Position numbers and translations under genes: made by a program. The notes beneath the pieces were generated by a model that saw only the letters and a program-made list of their open reading frames with translations, ran no database searches and had not been told where the DNA came from. Of a stretch of 26,338 bases of DNA, positions 15,408 to 22,716 are shown piece by piece. Within the stretch, counting starts at the first letter, position 1. Every line of letters starts with the position of its first letter. The DNA is from MED-G116 sp038107835 (GTDB taxonomy: Bacteria > Pseudomonadota > Alphaproteobacteria > Puniceispirillales > Puniceispirillaceae), in assembly GCA_038107835.1 (NCBI GenBank), contig JAYNHH010000031.1, forward strand, positions 1 to 26,338, in the 5' to 3' direction.

Positions 15408-16625
15408 ATGAATTCGCGCTTTTTGTTTGTCGAACAGGTTGATGTTGCAGACAGGACCGTTCTTCTGCGGCTGGATCTCAACGTCCCGATGAAAGATGGC
15501 GTCATCACTGACGACACGCGGCTGCAGCGTGTGCTGCCGGGCATGGAGGCGTTGCGCACCGCAGGGGCCAGTATTGTCATCCTGACCCATTTCGGCAGAC
15601 CCAAGGGCAGGGTGGTTCCCGAATTTTCAGTGGCCCCGGTGGCGGCAGCATTGGCCGCGCAGCTTGGCTGTGAGGTGCCTGTCGAGGCGGACATCACCGG
15701 CGATGGCGGGGAGGCTGCTGTAGCCCGCCTCGGGGCGGGTGATGTGCTGATGCTGGAAAATCTGCGCTTTCATCCTGGTGAGGAGGCCAATGATCCTGCT
15801 TTTGCCGCGGCATTGGCAGGGCTTAGCGATATCTATGTCGGTGATGCCTTCTCATGTGCGCACAGAGCGCATGCGTCAGTCGAGGCATTGCCCCGACAGA
15901 TGGCGGCAGCTGGTAAAACAGTCTGCGCTGGACGTTCAATGGGGGCTGAACTTGCTGCCCTCGGTGCCGCGCTGAGCAATCCTGAACGGCCGGTTGTTGC
16001 CGTTGTTGGCGGGGCGAAAGTGTCAACCAAGCTGCAGATTCTTGAAAATCTTGTAACACGTGTCGACGGCATTGTGCTGGGGGGTGGCATGGCCAATACC
16101 TTCCTTCTGGCCATGGGGCATGATGTCGGGGCCTCACTTGTCGAGGTGGATATGGTGGAAACGGCCACCAGCATCATCGCCGCTGCCGCTGCCAATGACT
16201 GCCGCCTGATTCTGCCGGTCGATGCGCTGGTGGCAGGTGAATTTGCCGCTAATGCGCCGCATCGCGTTGTCGCCATCGACGCTGTCAGTGCCGATGAGAT
16301 GATTTTGGATGTCGGTCCGCAATCAATTGCAGCGGTTACCGCCTTCATCACAGGCTGCAGGACTGTTGTCTGGAACGGCCCGATGGGCGCCTTTGAGATT
16401 CCGCCCTTTGACACTGGCACGAATGCGGTTGCGCAGGCGGTCGCCGCACGGACGGTGGCTGGCGAGCTGCTCAGCATTGCCGGTGGCGGTGATACCATGG
16501 CCGCCCTTGCAAATGCCGGAAGCAGTGACCAATTCACCTATATATCAACCGCTGGTGGCGCGTTTCTGGAATGGCTGGAAGGAAAAACCCTGCCCGGTGT
16601 CGAGGCGCTGCAGATCGTCGGCTAG
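15408..16625 (+). CDS. pgk: Phosphoglycerate kinase
   Basis: Transfers phosphate between 1,3-bisphosphoglycerate and ADP in glycolysis and gluconeogenesis. The 405-residue length is normal for bacteria. Motifs seen: LLRLDLNVPM at the N-terminus, THFGRPKG, LENLRFHPGEE, AFSCAHRAHAS, GGAKVSTKLQILENL, GGGMANTFLLA, VWNGPMGAFEIPPFDTGT, and GGGDTMAAL for nucleotide binding. The usual NDAF segment reads GDAF here, a small deviation. ATG 15408 has AGGA about 8 bases upstream. It is not adjacent to gap, tktA or fba in this window. msrA follows 79 bp downstream with its own strong ribosome site. Confidence 0.97.
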   Translation: MNSRFLFVEQVDVADRTVLLRLDLNVPMKDGVITDDTRLQRVLPGMEALRTAGASIVILTHFGRPKGRVVPEFSVAPVAAALAAQLGCEVPVEADITGDGGEAAVARLGAGDVLMLENLRFHPGEEANDPAFAAALAGLSDIYVGDAFSCAHRAHASVEALPRQMAAAGKTVCAGRSMGAELAALGAALSNPERPVVAVVGGAKVSTKLQILENLVTRVDGIVLGGGMANTFLLAMGHDVGASLVEVDMVETATSIIAAAAANDCRLILPVDALVAGEFAANAPHRVVAIDAVSADEMILDVGPQSIAAVTAFITGCRTVVWNGPMGAFEIPPFDTGTNAVAQAVAARTVAGELLSIAGGGDTMAALANAGSSDQFTYISTAGGAFLEWLEGKTLPGVEALQIVG

Positions 16626-16704
16626 CTGCCGGACGCAAGGCGGGTGGCGTCCACCGCGCGAAACTGAGCCGAAGTCCAAGCCGGGTCAAAGTAAGGAGGC
16701 AAGA

Positions 16705-17343
16705 ATGCTGTTCAGCAATCCGTTCAAAACCAGAATGCCCCTTGTCAGGGAAGCCCTTCCCGGACGTGACATGCCGGTCTGGAATGGCGCGCCGCACGCT
16801 GTTCTGGGAACGCCGACGATGCCACCTTTTACTGCTGGATATGCCGAGATCGTTCTCGGTCTTGGCTGCTTCTGGGGTGCCGAGAGATTGTTCTGGCAGC
16901 TGGAGGGCGTTCACACCACCGCCGTCGGCTATGCCGGAGGCCTGACCCCCAATCCCACCTATGAGGAGGTCTGTTCGGGACAGACCGGCCATACCGAGGC
17001 TGTTCTTGTGGTCTATGACCCGGCGGTGATCAATCTGGAGACCATTTTGAGGGTTTTCTGGGAGGAACATGACCCAACCCAGGGCTTTCGCCAGGGAAAT
17101 GATATGGGAACACAATACCGATCAGCTGTTTTTTACGCTGAGGACAGGGATGCTGATCGTGTCACACAATCTGCCGCTGCCTATGGTGCGGCACTTGCTG
17201 ATGCCGGCTTTGGCGCTATCACCACCGAGATTGGTCCCCTTGATCGGTTCTTCTATGCCGAAGATTATCATCAGCAATATCTGCACAAGGTTCCAAACGG
17301 TTATTGCGGCCTCAAAGGCACGGGCATCAGCTGTTCTGCCTAG
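16705..17343 (+). CDS. msrA: Peptide methionine sulfoxide reductase MsrA
   Basis: Reduces methionine-S-sulfoxide in proteins and free methionine, a repair enzyme for oxidative damage. The 212-residue protein has the catalytic Cys55 in LGLGCFWGAE, YAGGLTPNPTYEEVCSGQTG, QYRSAVFY and EDYHQQYL. C-terminal Cys201 and Cys210 (NGYCGLKGTGISCSA) are the likely recycling cysteines. An N-terminal extension of about 45 residues precedes the core, as in the E. coli type. AAGGAGG at 16693-16699 fixes the start at ATG 16705 even though the frame is open much further upstream inside pgk. Its TAG shares the CTAG palindrome with the stop of the next, convergent gene. Confidence 0.96.
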   Translation: MLFSNPFKTRMPLVREALPGRDMPVWNGAPHAVLGTPTMPPFTAGYAEIVLGLGCFWGAERLFWQLEGVHTTAVGYAGGLTPNPTYEEVCSGQTGHTEAVLVVYDPAVINLETILRVFWEEHDPTQGFRQGNDMGTQYRSAVFYAEDRDADRVTQSAAAYGAALADAGFGAITTEIGPLDRFFYAEDYHQQYLHKVPNGYCGLKGTGISCSA

Positions 17344-18008
17344 CAGCCCATCGTGCCGCCATTACCGTCGGAAACAGCGGAGTCAGCCCCTGTACCCTCC
17401 TTGCCGGCACACATGGTCTGATGCAGCTTTTCAAGATTCTGCTCGAGTTGACTTTCAAAGGCCGGGTCCGAAATCGTCTTTTCCGCAAGCGCCAGACTGT
17501 CTGAAATGACCTGCTGCGCCTGTTCGAGCGCCTTTTCACTATGTTCTGCTGCTGCCTCTGCGGTTGCAGCCAGCCCCTGAACAACCTCATCATTATCCAG
17601 ATCGAGGGCTTCGAGGTTTTCCGCCAGCCCTTCAGTGTCAAGCTCGCCCATCTCATCGGTAAGGCTTGCTGCCAGATTGTTGGTCAGCGACTCGACGATA
17701 TTCTGTTTGACAATTTCGCGGATGGATTCCTTGGTTTTGCCACGTAGCTCATTGAGCGGGACAAAAACTGGCTTTTCCTCAACAACAATAAAGAGATTCT
17801 GTCCGATAACACCGGAGGTTCGCTTGTTGCCAGCCCAATCTTCCCGCTCGGCATTTTCGACGAGCCGTTCGATCTGCTGTGGCGATGCGCCGTCATAGAC
17901 CTCGCCATCTGCCCCAAGAACCTGCCCTGTTTTCAGCGTCAGCGCCGTCGCCTGTCCAGCGCCAAGGACCAGAAAGCCGGCGAGTGCGGCATGTATTGTT
18001 CGTTTCAT
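17340..18008 (-). CDS. Exported helical protein of unknown family, paralog A
   Basis: I do not recognise this family. The 222-residue product has a signal peptide (about 1-22, ending GQATA) and a mature N-terminus LTLKTGQVLGADGEVYDGAS. A short second conserved block follows (GVIGQNLFIVVEE to FVPLNELRGKTKESIREIV, about 66-100). The remainder is a long acidic, Ala/Glu/Leu-rich region expected to be helical. Two cysteines lie at the end (Cys200 and the terminal Cys222). ATG 18008 has GGGAG 8 bases upstream. The first 100 residues clearly match the divergent gene at 18325-19121, so the two are paralogs. The protein is probably periplasmic or secreted. Its stop overlaps that of msrA. Confidence 0.8.
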   Translation of the reverse strand: MKRTIHAALAGFLVLGAGQATALTLKTGQVLGADGEVYDGASPQQIERLVENAEREDWAGNKRTSGVIGQNLFIVVEEKPVFVPLNELRGKTKESIREIVKQNIVESLTNNLAASLTDEMGELDTEGLAENLEALDLDNDEVVQGLAATAEAAAEHSEKALEQAQQVISDSLALAEKTISDPAFESQLEQNLEKLHQTMCAGKEGTGADSAVSDGNGGTMGC

Positions 18009-18324
18009 CACGATATCTCCCAAATTGGTTTTCCTCTGCCTCGGGCGGCAGATACCGGTTGGGGACCTGCTGAAGAGCGAGACGCGAGGCTGCGCGCGTC
18101 TGTATATCAGCGTTAATAAATATAACGTCAGGCGTTGACTGCATGAGTGTTTTGCAATGTAAGGTTAATGGACGATCCCCCACCGACTTCCTCCCTGCGA
18201 TCAGATGACGGTTTGATGAAGGGGGTATTCATTGCTTGTATTGCTGGTGCAAAACACAACCGGTGTGAAATTGAGTTCAATTATTAATTAGATCTAACTC
18301 ATACAAATTTTGTGGAGTTGGAAA
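18009..18324. promoter_or_regulatory. Divergent intergenic control region between the exported paralogs
   Basis: This 316-bp spacer holds no gene and is much richer in A+T than its surroundings in two patches. It must carry promoters for both divergent genes. Two inverted repeats stand out: CGTTA (18111-18115) with TAACG (18123-18127) around 7 bases, and TGAGTT (18272-18277) with AACTCA (18296-18301) around 18 bases, ending 23 bases before the start of paralog B. Either could be a regulator site. No convincing -35/-10 pair was found. Confidence 0.5.
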
Positions 18325-19121
18325 ATGAAAACCTATGCCCAGAGACTGCTGGCATCCGGCAGATATCTTGCCCTGGCCCTGATGATTGTCATCGTTCCCG
18401 CTCATGCTCTGACCCTGAAACCAGGTGAGGTTCTGGGCAGTGATGGCAAGGTTTATGAGGGGGCGTCACCTGCTGAGAGGGCGGCGCTCATAGAGACCGC
18501 GGGCCGAACTGGCAAATCGGCTGGCGTCTGGGGCAACAATATCTATGTTGTCAGCGGCGAAAATGTGACCTTTGTGCCACTCCGCAAAATCCGGGGAAAA
18601 CAGACGGAAAGCATCAAGCAGATTGTCGGTGATGCCGTTATCCAGGATGTTACCGGCATCGAGGGGTTGAAAATGTCCGCCGTGGAAAATGCCCGAAAGC
18701 TGGCTGACGAGCAGGGAATTTCACTGGCTGACGCCCTGATGAAACAGATATTGACCGAGGCCGATGACATCGAGGTGAATGAATTCCTCACACCGCTTTT
18801 GCCGAACAGCAGGCAGACATCCTTGAACAGCTGAAAGATTCCGAGAGTTTTGATCCTGCCGCTCTTGACGCAGCCCGGGAACAGCTGGCAGGCATTGCCG
18901 AAAATGTTGACAGAGAGGTGTTCCGGGACCTTGAGAAACTTGCAGAGGAGATTGAGCGTGTTGAGACTGTGGCAGCCGAGGCGGTTGCGGCGCAGGCAGC
19001 TGTCAGCGCGCCCGGTGGCCTGCTTGACCAGCTGGATTCAGGTGATATCACCCAGGAACAGCTGATGGAGCAATCGGCATCTCTTCCCGGTTTCGATGGA
19101 CATTGCGATACCAACTGCTGA
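18325..19121 (+). pseudogene. Exported helical protein, paralog B, frameshifted
   Basis: This is a paralog of the gene at 17340-18008. ATG 18325 has GGAG 8 bases upstream and starts a signal peptide (about 1-28, ending PAHA). The conserved blocks LTLKPGEVLGSDGKVYEGAS and VWGNNIYVV to FVPLRKIRGKQTESIKQIV follow. The frame ends at a TGA at 18832. From about 18801 the next frame continues without interruption as AEQQADILEQLKDSESFD through an acidic helical region to GHCDTNC and TGA at 19119, with two terminal cysteines as in paralog A. One extra T in the T-run 18797-18800 would join the two into about 265 residues. It is a pseudogene or carries a one-base assembly error; a classical slippery heptamer is absent. 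Confidence 0.78.
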
Positions 19122-19145
19122 TTGGAAAATTGCGGGATTTGACCA

Positions 19146-19174
19146 TTGACCTTACCGGACGCTGGTGTTAGGTT
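19146..19174 (+). promoter_or_regulatory. Sigma-70-type promoter of rpmJ
   Basis: TTGACC (19146-19151) and TAGGTT (19169-19174) are separated by exactly 17 bases. They lie 52 bases before the rpmJ start and 25 bases after the end of paralog B. The -35 match is strong and the placement fits a constitutively expressed ribosomal protein gene. Confidence 0.6.
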
Positions 19175-19226
19175 CCGCGCTCAATTTTGAAGACGACCCC
19201 AATGACGACTGGCGATGGAGCCGAAA

Positions 19227-19352
19227 ATGAAAGTTGTAAGCTCGCTGAAGACGCTCAAATCCCGTGATCGCAACTGCCAGGTGGTGCGCCGCCGTGGTCG
19301 CCTTTATGTGATCAACAAGAAAAACCCGCGCCTGAAAGCGCGCCAGGGCTGA
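19227..19352 (+). CDS. rpmJ: 50S ribosomal protein L36
   Basis: A 41-residue basic protein of the large ribosomal subunit. The sequence MKVVSSLKTLKSRDRNCQVV followed by RRRGRLYVINKKNPRLKARQG matches L36 of alphaproteobacteria. It has a single Cys, so it is the type lacking the four-ligand zinc ribbon. GGAG at 19216-19219 is 7 bases upstream of the ATG. It stands alone with its own promoter and terminator, away from the main ribosomal protein operons, as is common in this class. Confidence 0.96.
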   Translation: MKVVSSLKTLKSRDRNCQVVRRRGRLYVINKKNPRLKARQG

Positions 19353-19379
19353 TTCTGATTGGTCAGTAATTGATGGAAT

Positions 19380-19408
19380 ACGGTCAGCTTTGCTGGCCGT
19401 TTTCATTT
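19380..19408 (+). terminator. Intrinsic terminator after rpmJ
   Basis: ACGGTCAGC (19380-19388) pairs with GCTGGCCGT (19392-19400), nine pairs including one G-U, closed by a TTT loop. A T-rich run TTTCATTT follows, starting directly after the T that ends the stem. It begins 28 bases after the rpmJ stop. Confidence 0.75.
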
Positions 19409-19428
19409 GTGGGTATTGTGCCGGCTGG

Positions 19429-19458
19429 CGATCATCCCCACCTCGACAGGGATGATCG
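19429..19458. promoter_or_regulatory. Perfect 10-bp inverted repeat upstream of glcD
   Basis: CGATCATCCC (19429-19438) and GGGATGATCG (19449-19458) are perfect inverted copies separated by 10 bases. No T-run follows on either strand, so a terminator is unlikely. It lies about 160 bp before glcD and after the rpmJ terminator, a suitable place for the operator of the glycolate operon. The binding protein is unknown. Confidence 0.5.
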
Positions 19459-19616
19459 GGCTGTTGTGATTCTGGCCTGCGGCACTGCGAATATTGGTCG
19501 CGTGGCACGGTGGCCATTGTTCTTTACCCGAAGCTGCGATGTGGCGATAATCATCCGGGGCGGTCCTGGCCGCTCTGCTCACAGACTGTCCAACCCATTG
19601 GTAAGGGAACACCACA

Positions 19617-21104
19617 ATGTTGATGCCGGCTCCAGATCAGGATGTGATCGACAGGCGCGACGCGATTTGCGCGGTGCTGAAAAAACTCGTACCGGCGGCC
19701 TGTGTGATCGACTCGCAGGAGAGCATGCGCGCCTTCGACGCCGACGCCCTGTCTGCCTATCGCCAGTTGCCGCTTGCCGTGGTGCTGCCTGAAACCGTGG
19801 AACAGATCGCCGAGGTGATGAAATGGTGCAAGGCCGAGGGCATCAAGGTGGTGCCGCGCGGGGCAGGGACATCATTGTCCGGTGGGGCATTGCCGCTTGC
19901 CGACGCCGTCTTGCTTGGGCTTGGCAAATTCAACCGTATCCTTGAGGTTGATTACGACAATCGCTGTGTCGTTGCCCAACCTGGTGTCACCAACCTTGCC
20001 ATTACACATGCGGTGCAGGGTGATGGTTTCTATTACGCGCCCGACCCCTCAAGCCAGATTGCCTGCTCTGTTGGCGGCAATGTCGCAGAAAATTCGGGGG
20101 GGGTGCATTGCCTTAAATATGGGCTGACGACCAACAACCTTCTCGGTATTGAGATGGTGACGATGGATGGCGAGATTCTGCGCCTTGGCGGCAAGCATCT
20201 TGATGCCGGTGACTATGATCTGCTGGGGGTGATGACAGGGTCCGAAGGGCTGCTTGGCGTGGTGTCCGAGGTGACTTTGCGGATTTTGCAGAAGCCGGCA
20301 ACGCAGCGGGCACTGCTTGTCGGCTTTGATGATACCGGTTCGGCCGGCACCGCTGTCGGTGATGTGATTGCGGCGGGAATCATTCCGGCTGGTATGGAAA
20401 TGATGGATGGTCTGGCCATCAATGCGGCTGAGGATTTCGCCAACGCCGGCTATCCGCGGGGTGCTGCCGCACTGATCATTGTCGAGCTGGATGGACCGGA
20501 GGCGGAGGTTGATGCGCTGATCGAGCGTGTCGAGACAATCATGCGCACGGCCGGGGCGTCATCGATCAAGATCAGCCAGTCCGAGGAGGAACGCAACCTG
20601 TTCTGGGCCGGACGTAAATCGGCTTTTCCAGCTGTTGGACGGATTTCCCCTGATTATCTGTGCATGGATGGCACCATTCCACGTCGGCGATTGCCTGATA
20701 TGATGATAAGAATGGCTTCGCTCAGCCAGAAATATGGGTTGCGTGTCGCCAATGTGTTTCATGCCGGTGATGGCAATCTGCATCCGCTGATTCTGTTTGA
20801 TGCAAATCAGCCCGGTGAATTGGAACGGGCCGAGGATTTTGGCGCTGACATCCTGCGCAGCTGTGTGGAAATGGGCGGTGTTCTGACCGGTGAGCATGGC
20901 GTCGGTGTTGAAAAGCGCGATTTGATGAACATCCAGTTCACTGAAGAGGATCTGAAACAGCAGCAGCGGCTGAAATGTGCGTTTGATGCCGATCACCTGC
21001 TCAATCCGGGCAAGGTGTTCCCGCACCTGCATCGCTGTGCTGAGCTTGGCCGCCTGCATGTTCATAAGGGAAAAATGCCGCATCCCGACCTGCCCCGTTT
21101 CTAG
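19617..21104 (+). CDS. glcD: Glycolate oxidase FAD-linked subunit GlcD
   Basis: The catalytic FAD subunit of glycolate dehydrogenase, which converts glycolate to glyoxylate with GlcE and GlcF at the membrane. The 495-residue protein has an FAD-binding PCMH domain (PRGAGTSLSGGALPL, about 81-95; IACSVGGNVAENSGG) and a C-terminal FAD-oxidase domain with NVFHAGDGNLHPLILFD and TGEHGVGVEKR. Start ATG 19617 has AAGGGA about 8 bases upstream; a second in-frame ATG two codons later is possible. The order glcD-glcE-glcF is the classical one, but a terminator and a long spacer separate glcD from glcE. D-lactate can also be a substrate of such enzymes. Confidence 0.96.
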   Translation: MLMPAPDQDVIDRRDAICAVLKKLVPAACVIDSQESMRAFDADALSAYRQLPLAVVLPETVEQIAEVMKWCKAEGIKVVPRGAGTSLSGGALPLADAVLLGLGKFNRILEVDYDNRCVVAQPGVTNLAITHAVQGDGFYYAPDPSSQIACSVGGNVAENSGGVHCLKYGLTTNNLLGIEMVTMDGEILRLGGKHLDAGDYDLLGVMTGSEGLLGVVSEVTLRILQKPATQRALLVGFDDTGSAGTAVGDVIAAGIIPAGMEMMDGLAINAAEDFANAGYPRGAAALIIVELDGPEAEVDALIERVETIMRTAGASSIKISQSEEERNLFWAGRKSAFPAVGRISPDYLCMDGTIPRRRLPDMMIRMASLSQKYGLRVANVFHAGDGNLHPLILFDANQPGELERAEDFGADILRSCVEMGGVLTGEHGVGVEKRDLMNIQFTEEDLKQQQRLKCAFDADHLLNPGKVFPHLHRCAELGRLHVHKGKMPHPDLPRF

Positions 21105-21114
21105 GCGGTGCGTG

Positions 21115-21152
21115 CCATCAGGGTGGCAACACCTTCCGGATGATGGTTTTTT
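21115..21152 (+). terminator. Probable intrinsic terminator between glcD and glcE
   Basis: After the glcD stop, CCATC and GATGG form an outer stem, and AGGGTG with CACCTT an inner stem closed by a GCAA tetraloop, with a 3' bulge of six bases. Six T follow at 21147-21152. The bulge lowers confidence, but the loop and T-run are typical. It would limit read-through into glcEF. Confidence 0.5.
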
Positions 21153-21291
21153 GTTGGTGATTTCAAAAAACTGGAAAAATTGAAAACCAATTTAAAACAT
21201 ATAGTTAGCGTATTTCTGTGAGGCATGTTTCGCGGGCTCTTTAAAAATATACATATGTGATCAGATCGACAATAATGCGCGCTCTGGCACC
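21153..21291 (+). promoter_or_regulatory. AT-rich intergenic segment upstream of glcE
   Basis: This stretch is strikingly AT-rich for the window, with runs such as AAAAAATTGAAAACCAATTT-like tracts and TTTAAAAATATACATATG. Candidate -10 boxes TATAGT (21200-21205) and TATACA (21248-21253) are present, but neither has a well-spaced -35. Together with the preceding terminator it suggests a separate promoter for glcEF. No coding sequence is visible. Confidence 0.35.
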
Positions 21292-21501
21292 GGCATCCGT
21301 GATGCCATTACAATGCGACTGAAAAGCAAGGATTGACGCTGTATCANNNNNNNNNNNNNNNNNNNNNNNNNNNNNNNNNNNNNNNNNNNNNNNNNNNNNN
21401 NNNNNNNNNNNNNNNNNNNNNNNNNNNNNNNNNNNNNNNNNNNNNNGGCATCCGTGATGCCATTACAATGCGACTGAAAAGCAAGGATTGACGCTGTATC
21501 A
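21292..21501. other. Assembly gap with duplicated 55-bp flanks upstream of glcE
   Basis: The 55 bases at 21292-21346 recur exactly at 21447-21501, around 100 N (21347-21446). As at 6681-6890, the overlap length is 55, pointing to unmerged contig ends of a k = 55 assembly. The real glcD-glcE spacer is then about 242 bp. The repeat contains the inverted repeat GGCATC-CGT-GATGCC (21447-21461), counted once. Confidence 0.88.
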
Positions 21502-22701
21502 ATGACCCTCGTTTCCGTATCCAATCTTGATGAGGTGAAGGCCGTCGTGAATGACGCGATGGCAGACAGGAGCCGTCTCGAAGTCATTGCCTCGGGCAGC
21601 AAGCGCGCGCTTGGTCGCAGCTGTGCGTATGATCTGACGCTGGATCTCTCGGCAATGGCGGGAATAGTCGACTATCAGCCAGAGGAGCTGGTGCTCACCC
21701 TGCGGGCGGGAACGCCGATGGCTGAGGTCCAGTCACTCCTCGCCGGGGCGCGGCAGATGCTGGCCTTCGACGTGCCGGATTACAGCCATCTTCTCGGTGC
21801 CTCCGATGCGGGAACGATTGGCGGTGTCGTTGCCACCAATCTGTCGGGACCGCGGCGCCTGACGGCGGGTGCCGCCCGTGACTATCTTCTGGGCTTTGAG
21901 GCCATTTCAGGCCGGGGAGAGGCGTTCAAATCCGGTGGCAGGGTGATGAAGAATGTTACCGGTTATGATCTGTCGAAACTGATGACGGGTTCGTTTGGCA
22001 CCCTTGCCGTGATGGATGAGATTACGCTGAAAACATTGCCACGGCCGGAGACAAGCTGTTCTCTGCTCGTCCAGGTGGCGGATTTCGCAGCCGCAACAAG
22101 CCAGATCGCCAGTCTCTTTGCGACGCCGCACGAACCCGGCTCAGCGGCGATTCTGCCAGCCGAACTGGCAGCACGGGCTGGTCTGCCGGTGGGGGCGGGG
22201 GCTGAGTCCTGCCTCATCGTCGTGCGGCTGGAGGGAATTTCCATCTCGATTGCCGACCGGCTTGCCAATCTACAGCGCCTGACAGGGGGTGACAGCCTTG
22301 AGGCACAGGCCAGCGAGGCCCTGTGGGCAAAAATCAGGGATGTAAAACTGTTTGCCGCGCCGGTGCAGGATGTATGGAAAATTTCCTGTCCACCAGCTGC
22401 TGCGGCGTCATTGATCAGCACGATCAAAGCCAGCCATGAAATTAGTTATTTCGCTGATTGGGCTGGGGGGCTTGTCTGGATGACCGGCGGCAGAGACAGT
22501 CTTGGCGCTGATTTGCGGCATGTGCTGTCTGGCCTTGGCAGCGGTTTTGCCATGCTTGTCCGTGATGCCGGCACAACACGACAGACGACCCCCTCCTTTC
22601 AGCCGCTTTCCGGCCCGATGCTGGCGTTGCACAAGCGTGTGAAGGCGGCATTTGATCCGCTGGCTGTTCTCAATGCAGGCCGCATGCATGACGGTATCTA
22701 G
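21502..22701 (+). CDS. glcE: Glycolate oxidase FAD-binding subunit GlcE
   Basis: The second flavin subunit of the GlcDEF glycolate dehydrogenase, 399 residues. It has a GlcD-like FAD-binding fold: VIASGSKRALGR, ELVLTLRAGTPMAEVQSLL, and the pyrophosphate region AGTIGGVVATNLSGPRRL with GAARDYLLGFEAISG. VTGYDLSKLMTGSFGTLAV follows and the C-terminus ends FDPLAVLNAGRM, as usual for GlcE. The ATG at 21502 directly follows the duplicated contig overlap; AAGGA lies 14 bases upstream, which is distant, so translation initiation may be weak. glcF begins 15 bp after its stop. Confidence 0.95.
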   Translation: MTLVSVSNLDEVKAVVNDAMADRSRLEVIASGSKRALGRSCAYDLTLDLSAMAGIVDYQPEELVLTLRAGTPMAEVQSLLAGARQMLAFDVPDYSHLLGASDAGTIGGVVATNLSGPRRLTAGAARDYLLGFEAISGRGEAFKSGGRVMKNVTGYDLSKLMTGSFGTLAVMDEITLKTLPRPETSCSLLVQVADFAAATSQIASLFATPHEPGSAAILPAELAARAGLPVGAGAESCLIVVRLEGISISIADRLANLQRLTGGDSLEAQASEALWAKIRDVKLFAAPVQDVWKISCPPAAAASLISTIKASHEISYFADWAGGLVWMTGGRDSLGADLRHVLSGLGSGFAMLVRDAGTTRQTTPSFQPLSGPMLALHKRVKAAFDPLAVLNAGRMHDGI

Positions 22702-22716
22702 GCGAAGGTAGAGACG

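Noticed and set aside
15833..16537. 234-codon minus-strand open frame opposite pgk
   Set aside because: It is a low-complexity Ala/Thr/Ser translation, a mirror of the codon bias of pgk, with no start signal.
18790..18835. Programmed -1 ribosomal frameshift
   Set aside because: The site CCG CTT TTG lacks the usual slippery heptamer pattern and no stable downstream structure was evident; a lost T is simpler.
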